From assembly GCA_028704385.1 (NCBI GenBank), contig JAQVLA010000013.1, positions 34,650-98,649 of the forward strand: DNA of 64,000 nucleotides. The letters run 5' to 3'. Of this stretch, positions 51,314 through 60,198 are shown in pieces. Each line of letters starts with the position of its first letter. Position 1 is the first letter of the stretch. The stretch is from Bacteroidales bacterium (GTDB lineage Bacteria > Bacteroidota > Bacteroidia > Bacteroidales > F082). The position numbers and the translations under genes are program-made. The notes under the pieces were generated by a model. The model worked only from the letters and a program-made list of their open reading frames with translations, searched no databases and was not told the DNA's origin.

Positions 51314-51729
51314 TTGGCTTCGGCGTTAGCTTTGGCTCTTTTTGAGTAAATTTATAAGATGATTTGTTTGCTTTTGAATTGTGTTTAAATCACTTAGTAT
51401 TTGTTGAACATCAGAACTCTTTAAATAACCAATTTCAATTGCAAGTAGAATTTGAGTTTCTAATTCAAATGATGAGCCAATAGAAATATGAAGGTATTGA
51501 CTAAATTCTTTTTCTGTTTTTCTGGCAGCACCTTCTGCAATATTCGAGGGAATTGAAATAGCAGCCCTTTGAATTTGTGAAATCATTCCAAATTTTTCTT
51601 CATTAGGCATATGGTTAGAGACAAGATATACCTCTTTAGCAATCTTCATTCCTAATTTCCAAATATCATATTCTCTAAAATTTCTCATTTTTTAGACTGT
51701 TTACTAGACAAAGCTAACGCCAATGCCAA
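51314..51729. mobile_element. Intervening-sequence-like cassette between cysD and cysNC
   Basis: A 416-bp segment bounded by 21-bp inverted arms: 51314-51334 (ends CGTTAGCTTTG) and 51709-51729 (begins CAAAGCTAACGCC). In RNA the arms pair over 21 positions with one A-A mismatch and one G-U pair; the inner 13 bp are perfect. The segment holds almost exactly one gene, for a four-helix-bundle protein of the 23S rRNA intervening-sequence type, whose stop codon lies inside one arm. The terminal stem plus this protein is the architecture of rRNA intervening sequences, here inserted in an mRNA operon. Mobility is inferred; no target duplication was seen. Confidence 0.55.
51326..51688 (-). CDS. Four-helix-bundle protein (23S rRNA intervening sequence type)
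   Basis: A 120-residue all-helical protein of the family named for ORFs within 23S rRNA intervening sequences; it is also related to Avd of diversity-generating retroelements. Family landmarks: [14 protein letters not shown] near the N-terminus, [39 protein letters not shown], and [18 protein letters not shown]. Its function is unknown; the Avd homologue binds nucleic acid. It interrupts the cysD-cysNC operon on the same strand, and its ends coincide with inverted repeats (51314-51334, 51709-51729). Confidence 0.9.
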   Translation of the reverse strand: MRNFREYDIWKLGMKIAKEVYLVSNHMPNEEKFGMISQIQRAAISIPSNIAEGAARKTEKEFSQYLHISIGSSFELETQILLAIEIGYLKSSDVQQILSDLNTIQKQTNHLINLLKKSQS

Positions 51730-51738
51730 AGTTTTGCT

Positions 51739-52647
51739 TTAAAAATACCCTTCTCGCTTCTTCTGTTCCATGCTGCCTTCCTGGTCGAAGTCGATTACGC
51801 GGGTAGTGCGTTCTGATTTGGTTACTGTCATCATTTCTTCTACGATTTTCTCTATCGTATCTGCTTCTGAATCAATGGCTCCGGTAAGCGGGTAACAACC
51901 TAAAGTGCGGAAACGAACTTTGCGCATCACGGCTTTTTCGGCCAGCTCTTTTGGCATGCGGTCATCGTCAACCAAAATTAGATTTCCATCCATATCCACT
52001 ATGGGTCGTTCTTTGGCAAAGTAAAGCGGTACGATGGGAATGTTTTCCAGGCGAATGTATTGCCAAATATCCAGTTCGGTCCAATTGGAAAGTGGAAAAA
52101 CACGAATGGATTCGCCTTTGTGAACACGGGCATTGTAAATGCTCCATAATTCCGGGCGTTGATTTTTGGGATCCCACTGGTGAAAACGATCGCGAAAGCT
52201 GAAGATGCGTTCTTTGGCACGACTTTTTTCTTCATCGCGTCGGGAACCACCAAAAGCAGCATCAAAGCGATGTTTGTCGAGGGCTTGCAGCAAAGCCTGT
52301 GTTTTCATCACATCGGTGTGCACTTTGCTGCCATGCGTAAACGGCCCTATTCCCGATTCAAATCCTTCTTTGTTGTATTCAATGATCAGATCCCAGCCTT
52401 TTTCTTTGGCATAACGATCCCTAAAGTAAGTCATTTCACGAAACTTCCACTTGCTGTCGATATGCATCAATGGGAAAGGCACTTTGGCCGGATAGAAGGC
52501 TTTCTCGGCCAGCCGAACCATCACGGAGCTGTCTTTACCAATACTGTAAAGCATCACAGGATTTTCAAATTCCGCGGCCACTTCACGGATGATGTGGATG
52601 GCTTCGGCTTCCAGTTCGCGAAGATTATTGATTGTGTAATTATTCAT
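51739..52647 (-). CDS. cysD: Sulfate adenylyltransferase subunit 2
   Basis: Catalytic subunit of ATP sulfurylase, forming adenosine 5'-phosphosulfate with CysN. The 302-residue length matches the family. Motifs: [17 protein letters not shown] (PP-loop of the PAPS-reductase-like fold), [48 protein letters not shown], and the C-terminal EQKKREGYF typical of CysD. The ATG at 52647 is the family start; the upstream extension to 52686 is not. It belongs to a cysQ-cysD-[cassette]-cysNC order on the minus strand. Confidence 0.96.
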   Translation of the reverse strand: MNNYTINNLRELEAEAIHIIREVAAEFENPVMLYSIGKDSSVMVRLAEKAFYPAKVPFPLMHIDSKWKFREMTYFRDRYAKEKGWDLIIEYNKEGFESGIGPFTHGSKVHTDVMKTQALLQALDKHRFDAAFGGSRRDEEKSRAKERIFSFRDRFHQWDPKNQRPELWSIYNARVHKGESIRVFPLSNWTELDIWQYIRLENIPIVPLYFAKERPIVDMDGNLILVDDDRMPKELAEKAVMRKVRFRTLGCYPLTGAIDSEADTIEKIVEEMMTVTKSERTTRVIDFDQEGSMEQKKREGYF

Positions 52648-52750
52648 AGGAAAAAAGGATTCGATATGACATAAAAAACGCTGCAAAGTACGGAAAAAAA
52701 GCCCGACTATGCAGCATTTCTATATTCTGACAGCCTGCTGGTGTCTGGTC

Positions 52751-53566
52751 CTATTTTTGCCTTTCAGGCGGATAGGCGATAAATGGAGGATTTTCCATTT
52801 GTTCATTATTGTATGAAAGTTCCCGAGATTCATCGTTAATGGCCATAACGCGACCTCCTGCTGCCTTAACAACTGCATGACCTGCAGCAATATCCCATTC
52901 CGAGGTGGTGCCAAATCGGGGATACACATCTGCAAGTCCTTCGGCAATCATACATAGTTTTAGAGAACTTCCACGGGAAACGATCCGGATGTTATCGTGT
53001 TCTTTTTTGATTTCATTTATAAACTGTGTTGTTTCAGGATTCAGATGTGATCGGCTGGCAACGATGGTGAAATCATTGTCTTGTCTTTCAAGTGGTAGTT
53101 TACTGGCTTCACGGCGCAAATTTTCAATTGAGCTGTTGGCTTTCACTATTCCTTCTGCATTAAGCAGTTTCCATGCAGCATTTTCGTCATTAAAATACAG
53201 GGTGTCCGTTACAGGTGCATATATGATTCCTAATACAGCTCTTTTTTGGCTTATCAGCGCAATATTCACGCTGAATTCTCCATTACGGTTAACAAATTCT
53301 TTAGTTCCGTCAAGCGGATCAACCAACCAGTACGATTCCCAGTTTTCGCGCTGATGGTAAGGCGTTTGGCGGCCTTCTTCACTGATTATGGGCAATCCTG
53401 TTTTTTTGAGTACAGTTGTAATCAGTTCATCGGCCTTTGTGTCGGCTTTTGTTAGCGGTGTTTGATCCGATTTAAAATCGACGCTAAATTCTGTGGCATA
53501 GATATCCATGATGGCTTTGCCAGCTTCAATAGCTACTTTTATAGCGGTTTCCAAGTTATTTGTCAT
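52751..53566 (-). CDS. cysQ: 3'(2'),5'-bisphosphate nucleotidase
   Basis: Mg2+-dependent, Li+-sensitive phosphatase of the inositol monophosphatase superfamily that removes PAP formed by PAPS-using enzymes, 271 residues. Metal-binding motifs are intact: ISEEGRQ near residue 60, the signature WLVDPLDGTKEF near 85, and SEWDIAAGHAVVKAAGG near the C-terminus. It is placed 103 nt upstream of cysD and 17 nt downstream of a Gfo/Idh/MocA gene. Its presence suggests that PAPS is made and used. Confidence 0.94.
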   Translation of the reverse strand: MTNNLETAIKVAIEAGKAIMDIYATEFSVDFKSDQTPLTKADTKADELITTVLKKTGLPIISEEGRQTPYHQRENWESYWLVDPLDGTKEFVNRNGEFSVNIALISQKRAVLGIIYAPVTDTLYFNDENAAWKLLNAEGIVKANSSIENLRREASKLPLERQDNDFTIVASRSHLNPETTQFINEIKKEHDNIRIVSRGSSLKLCMIAEGLADVYPRFGTTSEWDIAAGHAVVKAAGGRVMAINDESRELSYNNEQMENPPFIAYPPERQK

Positions 53567-53583
53567 AATATATAATTAGTTGT

Positions 53584-54507
53584 TTAGAGTGTTGATTTTC
53601 TGATGTCATGAACGATTTGAATCGATTTCCGGCTTTCTTCAATACCAAAACCGGTTCCATTTAAAATGTGTTGGTAACTTAGGGTGTGTAAATCTGTAAA
53701 ACCTCCGCTAAATTCTATTTCTTCTCCATCAACCGTGATGCTTCTGTAAGTTGTAAGTCCTTTTGACCGAGCCTCTTCGGGCAGGTGATTGCGGTTGATA
53801 CTCAGCAACCAGTTTATGCTGGCTTTTTCGAGTTCGAGTTGTCCGGTAGCATGATCACGTGTGTTTTCGTGTACAGTATTGTGAACACAATCGCCAAATA
53901 TCCAAGCTAACATATCAAAAAAATGGATACCTATGTTGGTGGCAATTCCCCCGCTTTTTTCAATTTTGCCTTTCCAACTATAATGATACCAGGCACCTCG
54001 TGAGGTGATATATTTTAGTTCAATTAGATATTTTTTGTTTGTACTTGCCTGCTGATCAATCTTTTCTTTCAATTTGACAATAGCCGGATGATGACGCAAT
54101 TGCAGGATGGTGTAGATTTTTTTTCCACTCTCTTTTTCTATTTCCTGCAGGGCATCAATGTTCCAGGGATTAAGCACAAGCGGCTTTTCGCAAATAGCAT
54201 GTGCATCATTGCGCAAAGCCATGCGGATGTGTGCATCATGCAGATAGTTGGGCGAACAAATACTTACATAATCTACTTTTCCCTGCCCTTTTCGGCGAAG
54301 TTTATCCAAATGTCGATCGAAGCGTTCGGGTTCTGTAAAAAATTGAGTATCAGGAAAATAGCTGTCTATTATTCCTACACTGTCAAAAGGATCAAGTGCA
54401 GCAATTAAATTATTATTTGTCTCTTTTATGGCTCGCATATGGCGCGGGGCAATATAACCTGCTGCACCAATCAATGCGAAATTTTGTATTGTTTCCTTCT
54501 GATTCAT
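53584..54507 (-). CDS. WbpB/WlbA-like nucleotide-sugar 3-dehydrogenase (Gfo/Idh/MocA family)
   Basis: A 307-residue oxidoreductase resembling WbpB/WlbA, which oxidises the 3-OH of UDP-N-acetylglucosaminuronate on the way to diamino-uronic acid sugars of surface polysaccharides. The N-terminal Rossmann start ALIGAAGYIAPRHMRAIKE, VDYVSICSPNYLHD, CEKPLVLNPWNID and LQLRHHPAIVKLKEKI are typical. It lies downstream of a UDP-sugar 6-dehydrogenase gene that would supply the substrate, and 17 nt upstream of cysQ. The aminotransferase and acetyltransferase steps are not in the window. Confidence 0.85.
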   Translation of the reverse strand: MNQKETIQNFALIGAAGYIAPRHMRAIKETNNNLIAALDPFDSVGIIDSYFPDTQFFTEPERFDRHLDKLRRKGQGKVDYVSICSPNYLHDAHIRMALRNDAHAICEKPLVLNPWNIDALQEIEKESGKKIYTILQLRHHPAIVKLKEKIDQQASTNKKYLIELKYITSRGAWYHYSWKGKIEKSGGIATNIGIHFFDMLAWIFGDCVHNTVHENTRDHATGQLELEKASINWLLSINRNHLPEEARSKGLTTYRSITVDGEEIEFSGGFTDLHTLSYQHILNGTGFGIEESRKSIQIVHDIRKSTL

Positions 54508-54687
54508 TTTGCATAAAATTCAAATTAAAAGGTCCTCAGTCGGTTCAATTGACCGGATTGGTTTGTTACCATACTCACAAAACGCAAAATTGTCTTTTTC
54601 TGCTTAATAAACCAGAAAAATTGAAAATTATTTCACAGACCTTTAATTTAAGAATTTAATAATAAAACCAAATCGTTGATTTTTATT

Positions 54688-55956
54688 TTAAAGTCTGCCG
54701 TCAATTTGATCCAAAGGAAAAACAGCTTTAATATCAAAAACAACAGACTTATCAGCCTTTAATTGCGTAAGTTCGAGGCTGATAAATTCATCATGCGCTA
54801 CAGCTACAACAAGGGCGTTATATTTATTTTTGTCCAGTTGAGAAGCTTTGGTTAAAATTTTGATGCCGTATTCTTCCATTACTTCTGCGGGATCGGCCCA
54901 TGGGTCATATACCGTTACTTCACATCCGAAGGATTTAAGTTCATTCACCACGTCAATCACACGGCTGTTGCGAATATCGGGACAGTTTTCCTTAAAAGTG
55001 ATGCCCAATACCAGGACCGGACTACCTTCTATTCGGAGTCCTTTTTTGATCATCAGCTTGATCACCTGATTAACCACAACGATACCCATATTGTCGTTTA
55101 ATCTCCTGCCTGCCAGAATAATTTCAGGGTTGTAGCCCAGTTCTTGAGCTTTATGGGTGAGATAATAAGGATCTACACCGATGCAATGTCCTCCAACAAG
55201 CCCTGGTTTGAAAGGCAAAAAGTTCCATTTGGTTCCTGCCGCCTCAAGCACTTCGTTGGTGTCGATGCCCATACGCTGGAAAATTACAGCCAGCTCGTTA
55301 ACAAAAGCGATATTGATATCACGCTGAGAATTTTCGATCACCTTTGCAGCTTCTGCCACTCTGATGCTGCTGGCTTTAAAAGTGCCTGCCACAATTATAC
55401 TTTTGTATAACTGATCTACTTCTTCCGCTATTTCGGGATTGCTTCCTGAGGTAACTTTTCTGATTTTAGTAACCGTATGCACCTTGTCGCCCGGGTTGAT
55501 TCGTTCCGGAGAGTATCCGCAGAAAAAATCCTGATTGTATTTCAATCCGCTAAATTGCTCAAGAACAGGAACACAATCTTCTTCTGTGGCTCCCGGATAT
55601 ACGGTAGATTCGTAAATAACGATATCACCTTTTTTCAAGACTTTGCCAACAGTTTCGCTTGCTTTTATCAAGGGTGTGAGGTCGGGACGTTTATTCTTGT
55701 CAATTGGGGTAGGAACTGTTACGATATAAATCTGACAATCCTGCAAATCGATAAGTGCTTCGCTGTATTGCAGTTGCGCGGCAGATTTTAAATCTTCACT
55801 CGTTGTTTCTAAGGTGCGGTCGTGGCCATCACGTAATTCTTTGATGCGTTGTTTGTTGATGTCGAAACCGACGGTAGGTCTTTTTTTCCCAAATTCAACA
55901 GCGAGCGGAAGGCCTACGTATCCTAATCCGACAACAGCAATTTTTTTCTGACTCAT
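54688..55956 (-). CDS. UDP-N-acetyl-hexosamine 6-dehydrogenase (nucleotide sugar dehydrogenase)
   Basis: A 422-residue NAD-dependent dehydrogenase oxidising C6 of a UDP-sugar to a uronic acid. The N-terminal GLGYVGLPLAVEFGK is the NAD-binding signature. YESTVYPGATEE and the catalytic Cys region FKPGLVGGHCIGVDPYYL follow, with LGITFKENCPDIRNS in the C-terminal UDP-binding domain. The closest characterised relatives by motif are TviB/WbpO and WbpA, acting on UDP-GalNAc or UDP-GlcNAc; the exact substrate cannot be told. With the WbpB-like gene 180 nt downstream it points to an acidic surface polysaccharide. Confidence 0.92.
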   Translation of the reverse strand: MSQKKIAVVGLGYVGLPLAVEFGKKRPTVGFDINKQRIKELRDGHDRTLETTSEDLKSAAQLQYSEALIDLQDCQIYIVTVPTPIDKNKRPDLTPLIKASETVGKVLKKGDIVIYESTVYPGATEEDCVPVLEQFSGLKYNQDFFCGYSPERINPGDKVHTVTKIRKVTSGSNPEIAEEVDQLYKSIIVAGTFKASSIRVAEAAKVIENSQRDINIAFVNELAVIFQRMGIDTNEVLEAAGTKWNFLPFKPGLVGGHCIGVDPYYLTHKAQELGYNPEIILAGRRLNDNMGIVVVNQVIKLMIKKGLRIEGSPVLVLGITFKENCPDIRNSRVIDVVNELKSFGCEVTVYDPWADPAEVMEEYGIKILTKASQLDKNKYNALVVAVAHDEFISLELTQLKADKSVVFDIKAVFPLDQIDGRL

Positions 55957-56314
55957 GGATGATTTAGTTTATTGATTGTAAAAACTTTAAAGTTGTTTTT
56001 GAATAAATTTCAACATTTGGATTTTCAAAAAATATTTTCAGAAAGCCAGAATTTTTTGGTTGGATTTCATGAAAATGAGCAGCAAAAGTACTCAATACGA
56101 CCAGCTTTGCAAAAAATTTCGTTTAATTGTTTTTAATTTTATATGTGCAAAATTACTAAACGGATAAGTAAAGAAAAAGGATGGAAACCAAGACAAACAT
56201 ACCTGATTATAACTTTGAATGAGCTGATTGGTAAAATTTTCGCATGAAAAAATTCATGTACTTTTGCAGCAATTTTTTAAATAATTGCATTCAAGTACAA
56301 AAGAAAGGAAACCG
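55957..56314. other. Intergenic region between the nucleotide sugar dehydrogenase and topA
   Basis: A 358-bp AT-rich divergent spacer. The topA side holds a promoter box and an inverted repeat (56257-56299). No credible protein gene: a 32-codon frame at about 56070-56168 and a 13-codon frame after 56180 have no supporting features. No -7 consensus was found for the minus-strand gene. Confidence 0.5.
56257..56299. promoter_or_regulatory. topA promoter box embedded in a two-part inverted repeat
   Basis: TACTTTTG (56259-56266) matches TAnnTTTG. It lies inside nested inverted repeats: outer arms TGTACTT (56257-56263) and AAGTACA (56293-56299), inner arms GCAATT (56269-56274) and AATTGC (56283-56288). 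The topA start with its AAAGGA site follows 16 nt later. The symmetry could be an operator or a 5' UTR hairpin controlling topA. Confidence 0.5.
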
Positions 56315-58645
56315 ATGCTGAAGAACCTTGTCATCGTTGAGTCACCAGCCAAAGCTAAAACCATCGAAGGATTTCTGGGGAAGGATTTTGTTGTAAAATC
56401 CAGTTACGGACACGTTATGGATTTGAATAAGAATAATTTAAGTGTTGATATTGAAAAAGGTTTTGAACCACAATATGAGGTTTCGTCCGACAAGAAAAAA
56501 CTGGTTGCTGAACTTAAAAAATTAGCAAAGGAAGCAGAAATGGTTTGGTTGGCATCTGATGAAGACCGCGAAGGAGAGGCTATTTCATGGCATCTTTATA
56601 AGGCATTAAAATTGAAACCAGAGCAAACAAAACGGATTGTATTTCACGAGATTACAAAAACGGCTATCACCAAAGCCATTGACAATCCAAGGCAGATAGA
56701 TATCAATTTGGTTTCGGCACAGCAGGCACGTCGGGTGTTGGATCGTTTGGTAGGTTACGAGCTTTCGCCTTTGCTTTGGAAAAAGGTAAAGCCAAGTCTT
56801 TCGGCAGGCCGCGTGCAGTCGGTTGCTGTTCGGCTGATTGTTGAACGCGAAGATGAGATTAAAAAATTTAAGGCGACCAGTGCCTTCAGGGTTACGGCTA
56901 TTTTCACCTTTAAGGTTGACGGCCAGCAACATCAGCTTCTGGCCGAATTGCCAGAGCGTTTTACAAAAGAATCTGACGCACAAGAGTTTCTTGAAAATTG
57001 TATTGGAGCCGATTATACGATAACAGCCATTGAAAAAAAACCTGCTAAAAAATCCCCAGCTCCTCCGTTTACCACTTCGACCCTACAACAGGAGGCCAGC
57101 CGAAAACTGGGATTTTCAGTAGCCAATACCATGCGGGTAGCCCAGCAGCTCTACGAATCTGGTAAGATAACCTATATGCGTACAGATTCTGTTAATCTTT
57201 CAGATATGGCCTTGGGATTAGCCAAAGAAATGATTACCAACACCTTTGGTGATAAATATGTTAAAATCCGTAAGTATAGCACCAAATCAAAAGGGGCACA
57301 GGAAGCCCACGAAGCCATCAGACCAACCTATCTCAATCAGCCGGATGTGAAAGGAAATGCTGATGAAAAACGATTGTATGAATTAATCTGGAAACGCACG
57401 ATTGCATCGCAAATGGCTGACGCACAGCTTGAAAAGACGAATGTTAGTATTTCCATTTCAACTCAGAAGAAACACTTTACGGCTAGTGGTGAGGTCATCT
57501 TATTTGATGGGTTTCTGAAGGTTTATATGGAGAGTAGTGATGAAGAAAATGGAGATGAAACAAATAATATGTTGCCTCCTGTAAGTAAAGGCCAGCAACT
57601 TGAATTAAAGGAAATGACGGCCATGGAACGCTTTACGCGTCATCCTGCCCGCTATACCGAAGCCAGTCTTGTGAAAAAAATGGAAGAATTGGGCATTGGA
57701 CGTCCATCCACTTATGCACCAACGATCTCGACCATTCAAAAACGTGGCTATGTGGTGAAAGAAGATCGCGAAGGCGTTGTGCGTAAGTATCAGGTACTTC
57801 AATTGAGAAGCGATAAGATTTCCACTAAAACGGCTTCAGAAAACACAGGATTCGAAAAAGCCAAACTATTCCCGACTGACATTGGAAATCTTGTCAATAA
57901 ATTTCTTTGTCAATATTTTGACAGCATCATCGATTACAACTTCACGGCCAACGTTGAAAAGGAATTTGATGAGATAGCCGAGGGCAATAAAAAGTGGAAT
58001 CAAATGATCAGTGAGTTTTATGGCCCCTTTCATAAGAAGATTGAAAACACCACCGAAAATGCCGGTAAATTCACTGGCGAAAAATTACTTGGAGTTGATC
58101 CGGCCAGCGGAAAGAATGTTTTTGTAAAAGTTGGTCGTTTCGGACCAATGGTTCAGCTGGGGGATACAGATTCAGATGAAAAGCCACGTTTTGCCGGATT
58201 GCATAAGGATCAAACTATGGAAACCATCAATCTGAAAGATGCATTGGAGCTGTTTAGCTTTCCGCGTTCGCTGGGTATTTATGAAGAGAAAGAAATGACA
58301 GTGGCTATTGGTCGTTTTGGACCTTATGTGAAACATAACAATATTTTCTACAGTCTTTCAAAAACGGACGATCCTGCCGAGATTGATGCTGAACGTGCTA
58401 TTGAAATTATCGAAATAAAACGCGAAAAAGATCAGAAAAGCATTATTCGTGAGTTTGAAAAAGAACCGGAAATGAAGGTTCTTAATGGCAGATATGGTCC
58501 GTATATCAGTTATAAAAAGAAAAATTATAAAATTCCTAAAGGAACTGATCCACAAAATCTTGATCTTGAAACCTGTATAAAAATTGTAGAAGATCCGGAT
58601 AATGCTCCAAAGAAAAAGTTTGTACGAAAAAAAGCAGGCAAATAA
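56315..58645 (+). CDS. topA: DNA topoisomerase I
   Basis: Type IA topoisomerase relaxing negative supercoils, 776 residues. The TOPRIM domain begins at NLVIVESPAKAKTIEGFLG and has ASDEDREGEAISWHL. The catalytic Tyr is Tyr287 in KITYMRTDSVNLS. The C-terminus has no zinc fingers; instead it carries topoisomerase C-terminal repeats with VGRFGPMVQLGD, IGRFGPYVKH and NGRYGPYISYKKK, and ends in a Lys-rich tail. The ATG at 56315 is preceded by AAAGGA at about 8 nt and matches the family start. Confidence 0.97.
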   Translation: MLKNLVIVESPAKAKTIEGFLGKDFVVKSSYGHVMDLNKNNLSVDIEKGFEPQYEVSSDKKKLVAELKKLAKEAEMVWLASDEDREGEAISWHLYKALKLKPEQTKRIVFHEITKTAITKAIDNPRQIDINLVSAQQARRVLDRLVGYELSPLLWKKVKPSLSAGRVQSVAVRLIVEREDEIKKFKATSAFRVTAIFTFKVDGQQHQLLAELPERFTKESDAQEFLENCIGADYTITAIEKKPAKKSPAPPFTTSTLQQEASRKLGFSVANTMRVAQQLYESGKITYMRTDSVNLSDMALGLAKEMITNTFGDKYVKIRKYSTKSKGAQEAHEAIRPTYLNQPDVKGNADEKRLYELIWKRTIASQMADAQLEKTNVSISISTQKKHFTASGEVILFDGFLKVYMESSDEENGDETNNMLPPVSKGQQLELKEMTAMERFTRHPARYTEASLVKKMEELGIGRPSTYAPTISTIQKRGYVVKEDREGVVRKYQVLQLRSDKISTKTASENTGFEKAKLFPTDIGNLVNKFLCQYFDSIIDYNFTANVEKEFDEIAEGNKKWNQMISEFYGPFHKKIENTTENAGKFTGEKLLGVDPASGKNVFVKVGRFGPMVQLGDTDSDEKPRFAGLHKDQTMETINLKDALELFSFPRSLGIYEEKEMTVAIGRFGPYVKHNNIFYSLSKTDDPAEIDAERAIEIIEIKREKDQKSIIREFEKEPEMKVLNGRYGPYISYKKKNYKIPKGTDPQNLDLETCIKIVEDPDNAPKKKFVRKKAGK

Positions 58646-58731
58646 TGCTTTTCGTGTAAAGCAGTAGTTGGGGATAATACGATAGCTATTTATTGTTAAT
58701 TTAGCCCGACAAAACACCTTGAAAACGATTT

Positions 58732-59907
58732 ATGGAACTGAGTATTTTTCTTGAACCTGTTCAGGTGCTGCTGCCAGAAAAACCTTGGCGACCTGGCCGT
58801 AAACGTTTAGGAGAAACACTTGTCATCTATCGCGAAAAAGATGCTTTTCCCAATCTCGAAGAGGTTAAGTTGGCAATAATAGGCGTGAAAGAAGACCGTA
58901 ACGCAATTGGCAACGAAGGCTGCGGACAAGCACCAGACTTGATCCGCGAAGCATTTTATCAGCTTTTTGATCATTGGCCCAAGCTGAAAATTGCAGATTT
59001 GGGAGATATAAAATCCGGTTACACCATTGATGATACTTATTTTGCTTTAAGTCAGGTTGTTGTACAATTGGTTCGAAGTAATATAGTCCCGATAGTGCTG
59101 GGTGGAAGTCAGGATCTGACTTATGCAATATACAAGGCTTACGAAAATATTGGCAGACTGGTAAATATTGCTGCAATTGATCCAATTTTCGATCTTGGAC
59201 AGGACGAAGAACCCCTTAATGCACAATCGTATCTGAGTCATATCATCATGCATCAGCCTAATTTTCTTTTCAATTTCACTAACCTGGGTTATCAAACCTA
59301 TGATGTGGATGCAGAAGCTGTTGAGCTGATGAAAAACCTGTTGTTTGATGTGTATCGTCTCGGGACGCTCAAATCTTCTCCCGAAGATGCCGAACCACTT
59401 TTAAGAAATGCCGATATTGCAAGTTTTGATATCTCAGCTATAAAGGCAGCTGATGCACCTGGCAATGGCAATGCTGAACCAAACGGATTTACCGGCGATG
59501 AAGCCTGCCGGCTGGCGCGTTACGCCGGAATGAGTGACAAATTGAGTGCGATTGGTTTTTTTGAGTATAATCCACTTGTGGATCAGCAAAATATTACAGC
59601 AAAACTTATGGCTCAGCTCGTATGGTTTTTTGTTGAAGGTTTTGCTAATCGCAAATACGACATACCCGCAACAGACAGTCATGATTTTGCGAAATATAAT
59701 GTTCGCATCGAAGGGCAGCTAGAGGATGTTATTTTTTTAAGAAGTAAAAAAACTGATCGCTGGTGGATTGACCTTTCTTTTGGTCGTACAGACCGTAAAA
59801 AATACGAACGTCATCATTTTGTGCCTTGTACCAGAGCTGATTATGAATTAGCACTACAAGATGAATTACCCGACAGATGGTGGCAGTTTTTTCAAAAACT
59901 GATGTGA
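58732..59907 (+). CDS. Arginase/formimidoylglutamase family protein, metal site degraded
   Basis: A 391-residue member of the ureohydrolase fold. The general layout is kept (KLAIIGVKEDRNAIGNEG, VLGGSQDLTYAIYKA, DIASFDISAIKAADAPG, GFTGDEACRLARYAG), but the Mn ligands are not. GGDHS has become GGSQD (His to Gln), DAHxD reads DPIFD, and DxD in the last motif reads DIS. Databases often call it formimidoylglutamase, yet catalysis by a binuclear Mn centre seems unlikely. A binding or regulatory role, or another chemistry, is possible. It follows topA by 86 nt on the same strand. Confidence 0.85.
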   Translation: MELSIFLEPVQVLLPEKPWRPGRKRLGETLVIYREKDAFPNLEEVKLAIIGVKEDRNAIGNEGCGQAPDLIREAFYQLFDHWPKLKIADLGDIKSGYTIDDTYFALSQVVVQLVRSNIVPIVLGGSQDLTYAIYKAYENIGRLVNIAAIDPIFDLGQDEEPLNAQSYLSHIIMHQPNFLFNFTNLGYQTYDVDAEAVELMKNLLFDVYRLGTLKSSPEDAEPLLRNADIASFDISAIKAADAPGNGNAEPNGFTGDEACRLARYAGMSDKLSAIGFFEYNPLVDQQNITAKLMAQLVWFFVEGFANRKYDIPATDSHDFAKYNVRIEGQLEDVIFLRSKKTDRWWIDLSFGRTDRKKYERHHFVPCTRADYELALQDELPDRWWQFFQKLM

Positions 59908-59992
59908 TTGTTCTGTTTATATTCGATAGCCGAATAGATATTTTCGGAGAATTTTTGTAATATTGTTATTCTATTTTGAATATCTGATTGAT

Positions 59993-60196
59993 ATGAAAAA
60001 CATCAGAATTCTTATCGGAAGTGTATTGGTAATTCTTTCTTTGATACCAATTCTTCAGTTGATGCCTGGTTTTAATGACGACAAAAATATATCCTACAGC
60101 TATTTAGGAATCAATATTCTGATTTTTTTTATTGGTATAATCTTGTTGTTTAAAGGCATAAACAGAAAACATAAATCAAACGAAAAGTTGGATTAG
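59993..60196 (+). CDS. Small two-helix membrane protein (67 aa)
   Basis: A 67-residue protein with two hydrophobic helices (ILIGSVLVILSLIPILQLM and YLGINILIFFIGIILLF) and a basic C-terminus (KGINRKHKSNEK). The ATG at 59993 places a short basic N-terminus before helix 1; an upstream in-frame start at 59963 is less likely. Convergent with ruvC, 2 nt apart. No family recognised. Confidence 0.6.
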   Translation: MKNIRILIGSVLVILSLIPILQLMPGFNDDKNISYSYLGINILIFFIGIILLFKGINRKHKSNEKLD

Positions 60197-60198
60197 TG

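Noticed and set aside
56070..56168. 32-codon frame upstream of topA
   Set aside because: No ribosome binding site, promoter or recognisable features; short frames are expected in a 358-bp gap.
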